This document shows positions 29,720-35,792 of a DNA stretch of 35,792 nt, in pieces. The position numbers and the translations under genes are program-made. The notes under the pieces were generated by a model. That model was not told the origin of the DNA. It searched no databases and was given only the letters and a program-made list of their open reading frames with translations. The stretch covers positions 1 through 35,792 of the forward strand of contig CBFHNK010000013.1 in assembly GCA_965657195.1 (NCBI GenBank), written 5' to 3'. Position 1 is the first letter of the stretch; every line of letters begins with the position of its first letter. The stretch is from TMED14 sp965657195 (lineage in GTDB: Bacteria; Bacteroidota; Bacteroidia; Flavobacteriales; Schleiferiaceae).

Positions 29720-29737
29720 CAACTAGTTGCTAGTTGC
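29711..29737. repeat. Period-7 repeat holding both stop codons
   Basis: Units in phase: GAGTAGC, TAGCAAC, TAGTTGC, TAGTTGC. The palindromic CTAG at 29716-29719 serves as stop TAG for the dioxygenase on the plus strand and for the glycosyltransferase on the minus strand. A GAGC-GTA-GCTC palindrome follows at 29742-29752. Confidence 0.75.
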
Positions 29738-30711
29738 TGCGGAGCGTAGCTCAAGATTTCGCGCACCAGATCCTCGCTGTAGTCGGGCCACCGCGCGGGC
29801 TGAGGCGGTGGACTGTTGAGCCACTTGCTGAGCTTGAGCTTGGCTAGACTTGGTGCGTGCCAGGCGCCTGCCTTGCGCAGGGCCGCAGCGTTGCACTCCT
29901 GCTCGTACTGCCCTTTGATGGGGATGACCGCCAGACGCTTGCCGTGAAAAAGGGCTTCGGTGGGCAATTCAAAACCGGCGCTGCAGAGTACCGAATCCGA
30001 TTCCGCAAATGCCGTTAAAAACGCTTCTGTTGTGACGGCTTCGGCGCGGAACGCTCCGCGTTGTATTGGTGCCGCCAAGTGGGGGACAAATGCGGTGACC
30101 GGAATCGGGCAGTCTTCGAGCGCAGCAGCCAAGGCGTCCACGCTGTACGCGGGTAGATAGACTAGCAGCTGCGGCCTTGGATTCGCCGTGATTGTGCGTA
30201 TTTCACTGCGAATCAGGGGCGGACGCACGCCTGGAGCGACCGCCTGGACGTGAAACCCAATGGACTGCCTTGAGGGTGCGTAGTTTTTTAAAATCCACTC
30301 TCCGAGCGGGTTGCGGTGTTTGGGTCGGGGGGACAATGGGTGCCGCACGCCCGCTTGGTGGCTGAGTTCGAGTAGGCTTCCGCCCCGCAGCCAAACAGCC
30401 CACGCGCTCACGGGCTCAAAGTCGTTGACAATCAAGTCGTAGCCGTGAATGGGCGCGCGAAACACATCCCGAACAAAGCGCAACCAGCGGTTATTAAAGA
30501 GCGTACGGGTGATGCTCAAGCCACCGTGCGCGTTGTACTTCAGTGAGATTCCGCTCCAAGAGCGCTGCGTCCCGCCAGGCAGGTTCAGCTGACTCTCGGT
30601 CCCAGAAATCCAAACGTCCACTTGAGCGTGCTTTGCAAGCAGCGGAATCAGGTGCCGAGCCCGAGCCACATGTCCATTGCCCGTGCCCTGAACCGCGTAT
30701 AAAATTTTCAT
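29716..30711 (-). CDS. Glycosyltransferase family protein (MurG/MJ1255-like)
   Basis: A 331-residue enzyme with a GT-B-like pattern: N-terminal MKILYAVQGTGNGHVARARHL with the glycine-rich GxGNGH loop of GT28/MJ1255-type transferases, and a C-terminal donor-binding part around CSAGFELPTEALFHGKRLAVIPIKGQYEQECNAAAL, which resembles the G-x-x-x-x-x-E/Q sugar-nucleotide motif. No membrane segment. The preceding LpxH-like gene overlaps its ATG as ATGA, and this pair is common in Bacteroidetes (from memory), so a shared job in lipid or envelope glycan metabolism is likely. Acceptor and sugar are unknown. A GC palindrome (30044-30061) encodes RGAFRA within it; the last codons and the stop lie in a repeat. 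Confidence 0.85.
   Translation of the reverse strand: MKILYAVQGTGNGHVARARHLIPLLAKHAQVDVWISGTESQLNLPGGTQRSWSGISLKYNAHGGLSITRTLFNNRWLRFVRDVFRAPIHGYDLIVNDFEPVSAWAVWLRGGSLLELSHQAGVRHPLSPRPKHRNPLGEWILKNYAPSRQSIGFHVQAVAPGVRPPLIRSEIRTITANPRPQLLVYLPAYSVDALAAALEDCPIPVTAFVPHLAAPIQRGAFRAEAVTTEAFLTAFAESDSVLCSAGFELPTEALFHGKRLAVIPIKGQYEQECNAAALRKAGAWHAPSLAKLKLSKWLNSPPPQPARWPDYSEDLVREILSYAPQQLATSC
30044..30061. repeat. 18-base GC palindrome, copy 2
   Basis: Identical to 9938-9955 over GCGCGGAACGCTCCGCGT, but used on the other strand and in another frame, encoding RGAFRA in the glycosyltransferase. Confidence 0.6.
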
Positions 30712-31541
30712 TCGTCCGAATCTGCTTCGTTGAGAAGCATAGAGAGCAAATGCCGCGCCGAAGCATCGACTTTCTCATCTTCTTCTTCGACATCGCGTAC
30801 ATCTTGATGTTGGTAGATTGACCACGCCGTGCCGTCCCATTCTAAAGCGGTGAGGTTTTCGATCCAATCGCCTGAATTTAAGTACTCAATTTCGCGTTCT
30901 CCTACGTGAATTGTGCGCATTTGGGGCTGGTGGATATGGCCACAAATCACGCGCCCGTATCCTTTACGCACGGCCATTTCAGCTGCAGCGACCTCGAAGT
31001 CTCCGATGTACTTGACTGCTTTTTTCACGGAATCCTTGATCGTCTTGCTCAGCGAGTACTTCTCGCGGCCCATGCGTTCAAGCAGCACGTTGAGCCAGCG
31101 GTTGACCCAAATCAGCAGGTCGTACGACCACCCCCCCAGTTTGGCTAACCAGCGGGCGTTCTGGATGCTGGCGTCAAAAATGTCTCCGTGGAAAATCCAA
31201 GTTTTGACCCCACCAAAATTGAGTACCATTTTGTTGCGCAGGTGAATGTGCCCCAAGTCGGCGTCAGCAAAGCGACGCAGCATTTCGTCGTGGTTGCCTG
31301 TGATGTAGTAGATCACTGTGCCTTTTTGCGCCATGGTGATTAAGCGCTTCACCACTTTAAAATGGCTTTTAGGGAAGTAGGACTTCTTGAAGTTCCAAAT
31401 GTCAATGATGTCGCCGTTGAGAATCAGGACGTCGGGCTGTATCGACTTCAGGTAGGCGAGGAGCTCACGGGCGTGGCACCCAAAAGTTCCTAGATGGAGG
31501 TCGCTCAGAACGACAGCTGGAAGATTTCTACGTGAACTCAT
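30708..31541 (-). CDS. LpxH-like metallophosphatase (UDP-2,3-diacylglucosamine diphosphatase family)
   Basis: A 277-residue calcineurin-like phosphoesterase. The metal-binding blocks are all present: D14-x-H16 (SDLHLG), D44 (NGDIID), GNHD at 82-85, H118 (FHGD) and GHIH at 201-204. It is closest to the family that hydrolyses UDP-2,3-diacylglucosamine to lipid X in lipid A synthesis; Bacteroidetes often carry several members, so this may be a paralogue and no gene symbol is given. The basic, amphipathic middle (KTIKDSVKKAVKYIGDFE) may touch the membrane. First gene of a two-gene operon with the glycosyltransferase. The acidic C-terminal extension (DVRDVEEEDEKVDAS) is unusual but harmless-looking. 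Confidence 0.88.
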   Translation of the reverse strand: MSSRRNLPAVVLSDLHLGTFGCHARELLAYLKSIQPDVLILNGDIIDIWNFKKSYFPKSHFKVVKRLITMAQKGTVIYYITGNHDEMLRRFADADLGHIHLRNKMVLNFGGVKTWIFHGDIFDASIQNARWLAKLGGWSYDLLIWVNRWLNVLLERMGREKYSLSKTIKDSVKKAVKYIGDFEVAAAEMAVRKGYGRVICGHIHQPQMRTIHVGEREIEYLNSGDWIENLTALEWDGTAWSIYQHQDVRDVEEEDEKVDASARHLLSMLLNEADSDE

Positions 31542-31637
31542 TGAGTTGCAAATACCTAACTTCAGTGTAACCTCTACGTTATGCCATCTTTAGGCATTAA
31601 GTAGTTATCAACAGGGTTTTCACCCGCTCGTTGGGCG

Positions 31638-31645
31638 TATTTTAG
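31638..31645 (+). promoter_or_regulatory. -7-like element of the M23 peptidase gene
   Basis: TATTTTAG, one mismatch to TAnnTTTG, eight bases before the ATG. The divergent gap 31542-31653 is AT-rich and holds no gene. Confidence 0.35.
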
Positions 31646-31653
31646 GCCCGTCT

Positions 31654-32922
31654 ATGAGTAAAAAGAACTCTAAAAAGCGCGTACTCCCTATCTGGTTGGC
31701 TGTCAGCATCGGATTAGGGCTAATCTTGAGCCTGTGGCTACTCGCAAAGGTGCTTCCATCGGCAGGCGATCCTGCATCCGCGGCGGGCGAAGAGGTTGAT
31801 CCCGGCTTTCTATTTGGGTACTCACTCAAGGACTACGACGCCCAGCGATTCGAGGTGGGAGACGGCGAAACTTTTGGTGGCCTAATGAACTCGTGGGGCA
31901 TCTCCGCGCGTACCGTTAACGATCTTTTGGTGTTGGGTAAGGACGACTTCAACCCGCGTAAATGGAGGGCGGGTGACGCGTACTGGCTGCTTCGGAGTAA
32001 CGACAGTGCCCAGCAGTTTACCTATTTTATTTACGAGCCATCGGTGGCACAGTATGTTGTTTTTGGACTTGGAGACAGCCTTTTTGTGAACAAAATCGAA
32101 CGCCCCAAAGTCACCAAAGAGCGCGCAATTGGCGGCGAAATCGAGGGGTCACTCTATGCGACGCTCGAGAAGCAGGGCGTGTCTCCAGCGGTGGCGGTGA
32201 AGCTTTCTGAAGTCTACGCATGGACCATCGACTTCTTCAGAATCCAGGTGGGCGACAGGTTTGAGGTCATTTACGAAGAGTCCTATGTCGACGATACCGT
32301 CTTTGTGGGACCAGGTAAAATTCTAGCTGCACGCTTCGTTCACAACGGCAAGTCGTTTTACGCCTTTAAATACCAAAACGAAGACGGAAGCGTCCAGGGC
32401 TACTACGACCACGAGGGAGAGGGTATGAAGCGCATGTTCCTCAAGGCGCCCCTCGAGTTCGCCCGCATTACGTCGCGCTACACCATGCAGCGCTTTCACC
32501 CCGTACAAAAGCGCTGGAAGGCGCACCTCGGCACGGACTACGCGGCCCCCACAGGCACGCCCATCTTGGCGACCGCCAGCGGAACCGTCATCGCCGCCGC
32601 CTACACCTCAGCGAACGGCAACTACGTCAAGATCAAGCACAACGCTACCTACACGACCCAATATCTTCACATGAGTCGGATTGGCAAGGGTATTCGCAAC
32701 GGATCCCGCGTCGAGCAAGGACAAGTAATTGGTTATGTGGGTTCGACTGGCTTGGCCACTGGCCCGCACGTTTGCTACCGATTCTGGAAGAACGGCAAGC
32801 AGGTGGATCCGCTCAAAGAGCCCATCCAGCGGGCGGACCCCCTTCCGCGTTCGCTGTGGGCTGACTTTGAATCGGGAATGAAGCCGCGCAAGGCCATTCT
32901 CGATTCCTTGGCGAATGGTTGA
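31654..32922 (+). CDS. M23-family peptidoglycan endopeptidase (membrane-anchored)
   Basis: A 422-residue envelope protein. N-terminal membrane anchor at about 11-33, OapA/LysM-like region about 60-150 (FEVGDGETFGGLMNSWGIS), a second linker domain about 160-265, and the M23 (LytM/lysostaphin-type) peptidase from about 285. Zinc and catalytic residues: H291 and D295 (HLGTD), H339 (YLHMSR), H372 in GPHVCYRF. The second His of the usual HxH, a zinc ligand, is replaced by C374. This HxC form is, from memory, common in Bacteroidetes relatives, and Cys can bind zinc, so the enzyme may be active. It probably cuts peptide cross-links during growth or division. Monocistronic. Confidence 0.92.
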   Translation: MSKKNSKKRVLPIWLAVSIGLGLILSLWLLAKVLPSAGDPASAAGEEVDPGFLFGYSLKDYDAQRFEVGDGETFGGLMNSWGISARTVNDLLVLGKDDFNPRKWRAGDAYWLLRSNDSAQQFTYFIYEPSVAQYVVFGLGDSLFVNKIERPKVTKERAIGGEIEGSLYATLEKQGVSPAVAVKLSEVYAWTIDFFRIQVGDRFEVIYEESYVDDTVFVGPGKILAARFVHNGKSFYAFKYQNEDGSVQGYYDHEGEGMKRMFLKAPLEFARITSRYTMQRFHPVQKRWKAHLGTDYAAPTGTPILATASGTVIAAAYTSANGNYVKIKHNATYTTQYLHMSRIGKGIRNGSRVEQGQVIGYVGSTGLATGPHVCYRFWKNGKQVDPLKEPIQRADPLPRSLWADFESGMKPRKAILDSLANG

Positions 32923-33019
32923 GGGCGGTTCGCTTCGCGCGTATCGTTGGATGAACTTTTCAAAGTATCTCCATTATTAATCGTACATTGTCCTGAAAAT
33001 CAATAGTGTGCCTTAGGTG

Positions 33020-33883
33020 ATGTCGTTTGTTTCGCGGCCGTTTACGTCCGATTTTCGCGCCAAACTTGGCCGGCTAACCCTGTATGCTGCGATTTTGAGC
33101 TTTTTGGTTCACTTGGGCTTGTATGCGGCGAAGTCGTGGTTCCCCGACCTGATTGTGGGGCCGCTTTTTGCGCATCCGATCAACGCAATCTATACGCCGT
33201 TCTCGGTGCTCCTGGTCTTTGAGACCTACTTGCTCGTCTACTATTTGCGCCGATCGACTACCATTTATGTGGCCAAGCAGTACGAGATCATCGTTCTGAT
33301 CCTTATTCGAGGCGTTTTTAAGGATTTAACGCACCTTGAGCTCGGTCGAAATTTTCACTGGAATCCCGGCAATATTGAGCTCATTTGGGATTTGCTCTGT
33401 GTGCTCGTGATCTATGTGTGCGTGCTCTTGTTCTATAGAATCTCGGGCTATGTTACCGATCAGGAGTTCCCCAACCAACCTGAGGCCCTCAATCTGCGGC
33501 GCTTTGTGTACTCAAAGAACATCCTGGCGTTTATCCTCTTCGTAGTCTTGGCTGGACTTGCGGCTACGACGTTGTTTACATGGCTACAAACAGGTTCTGC
33601 GCTTGAGAATCCCGTGTCTGATTTGAATTCGGTCTTTTTCGACCAGTTCTATACGGTGCTGATTATCAGTGATGTGTTCATCCTTCTCCTCTCGCTGCTG
33701 TACAGCGATGACTTTCCGACCATCATTCGCAATTCGAGCTTTGTCATCTCGACGATTTTGCTCAAACTCAGCTTTACGGCGGAATCCGGAGTGGCACAGC
33801 TCCTCATCGTGGGCGGTGTCAGTTTCGGATTGGTGATGCTTTGGATCACCAATGCCTACTACCGTCTCGGAACCAAGCCCTAA
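33020..33883 (+). CDS. Integral membrane protein of unknown function
   Basis: A 287-residue protein with six to seven predicted membrane helices, for example LYAAILSFLVHLGLYAAKSWF (about 21-41), YTPFSVLLVFETYLLVYYL, YEIIVLILIRGVF, IWDLLCVLVIYVCVLLFY, NILAFILFVVLAGLAATTLF, FYTVLIISDVFILLLSLLY and LLIVGGVSFGLVMLWITNAYY. No known motif is recognised. ATG 33020 was preferred to the GTG immediately before it. The short gap to the M23 gene (97 bases) has no clear promoter. It converges on leuS with 6 bases between the stops; GTGGG-TTAG-CCCAC (33885-33898) is a weak hairpin there. Confidence 0.8.
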   Translation: MSFVSRPFTSDFRAKLGRLTLYAAILSFLVHLGLYAAKSWFPDLIVGPLFAHPINAIYTPFSVLLVFETYLLVYYLRRSTTIYVAKQYEIIVLILIRGVFKDLTHLELGRNFHWNPGNIELIWDLLCVLVIYVCVLLFYRISGYVTDQEFPNQPEALNLRRFVYSKNILAFILFVVLAGLAATTLFTWLQTGSALENPVSDLNSVFFDQFYTVLIISDVFILLLSLLYSDDFPTIIRNSSFVISTILLKLSFTAESGVAQLLIVGGVSFGLVMLWITNAYYRLGTKP

Positions 33884-33889
33884 AGTGGG

Positions 33890-35792
<1,903 letters not shown>

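Noticed and set aside
31605..31613. TTATCAACA, one mismatch from a DnaA box
   Set aside because: A single near-match without other boxes, dnaA, dnaN or a strand-composition switch is expected by chance.

Overview
The window reads as a chromosomal segment of a Bacteroidota bacterium, most likely a GC-rich member of Flavobacteriales (Schleiferiaceae/Cryomorphaceae-like; the family is a guess). The evidence: promoters fit the Bacteroidetes primary sigma-factor consensus (-33 TTTG or TTG, -7 TAnnTTTG); there are type IX secretion (T9SS) C-terminal sorting domains, a PorV/PorQ-like porin, a carboxypeptidase-regulatory-domain TonB receptor and an OmpA lipoprotein with TSP3 repeats; mutS is Bacteroidetes-type (GPNMSGKSA Walker A). 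A run of ten N inside mutS and genes cut at both window edges suggest a draft or metagenome assembly.

Layout. 1-2.9 kb: tail of a PIN-domain toxin, a GH3-family acyl-adenylating enzyme, a DUF2797 protein and an XRE regulator resembling mobile mystery protein A. 3.0-3.5 kb: an AT-rich orphan HicB antitoxin behind a palindromic operator. 3.5-7.1 kb: an sppA-yhhQ operon diverging from folK-ompA. 7.2-10.6 kb: mutS, a SpoU-type RNA methyltransferase and tRNA-Gly(GCC). 10.7-26.8 kb: eight same-strand genes, nearly all overlapping start-to-stop, for an envelope/secretion locus: endonuclease/exonuclease/phosphatase (EEP) nuclease, FN3/FlgD-like secreted protein, T9SS OB-fold protein, FN3 lipoprotein, TonB receptor, PorV/PorQ-like protein, beta-propeller lipoprotein, and a 1312-residue cupredoxin/OB-fold/Calx-beta/lamin-tail T9SS protein. 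26.9-28.7 kb: a divergent PhoB/PhoR-type two-component pair. 28.7-35.8 kb: tryptophan 2,3-dioxygenase, a glycosyltransferase with an LpxH-like phosphatase, an M23 endopeptidase, a membrane protein of unknown function and the 3' two thirds of leuS.

The envelope locus looks like one functional unit: the secreted nuclease and OB-fold/lamin-tail proteins would act outside the cell, and the receptor, porin-like protein and lipoproteins at the outer membrane. One reading is an extracellular nucleic-acid scavenging system, perhaps controlled by the adjacent two-component pair. This is inference.

Between and inside the genes lie several small repeat families: period-7 CTAG-rich repeats that supply stop codons to converging genes and occur once in frame in mutS; a TCCGGTT element in four copies, one within mutS and one in a promoter spacer; and GC-rich palindromes inside housekeeping genes. 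Several genes have a perfect or near-perfect -7 element 4-8 bases before the start codon, which predicts leaderless mRNAs.
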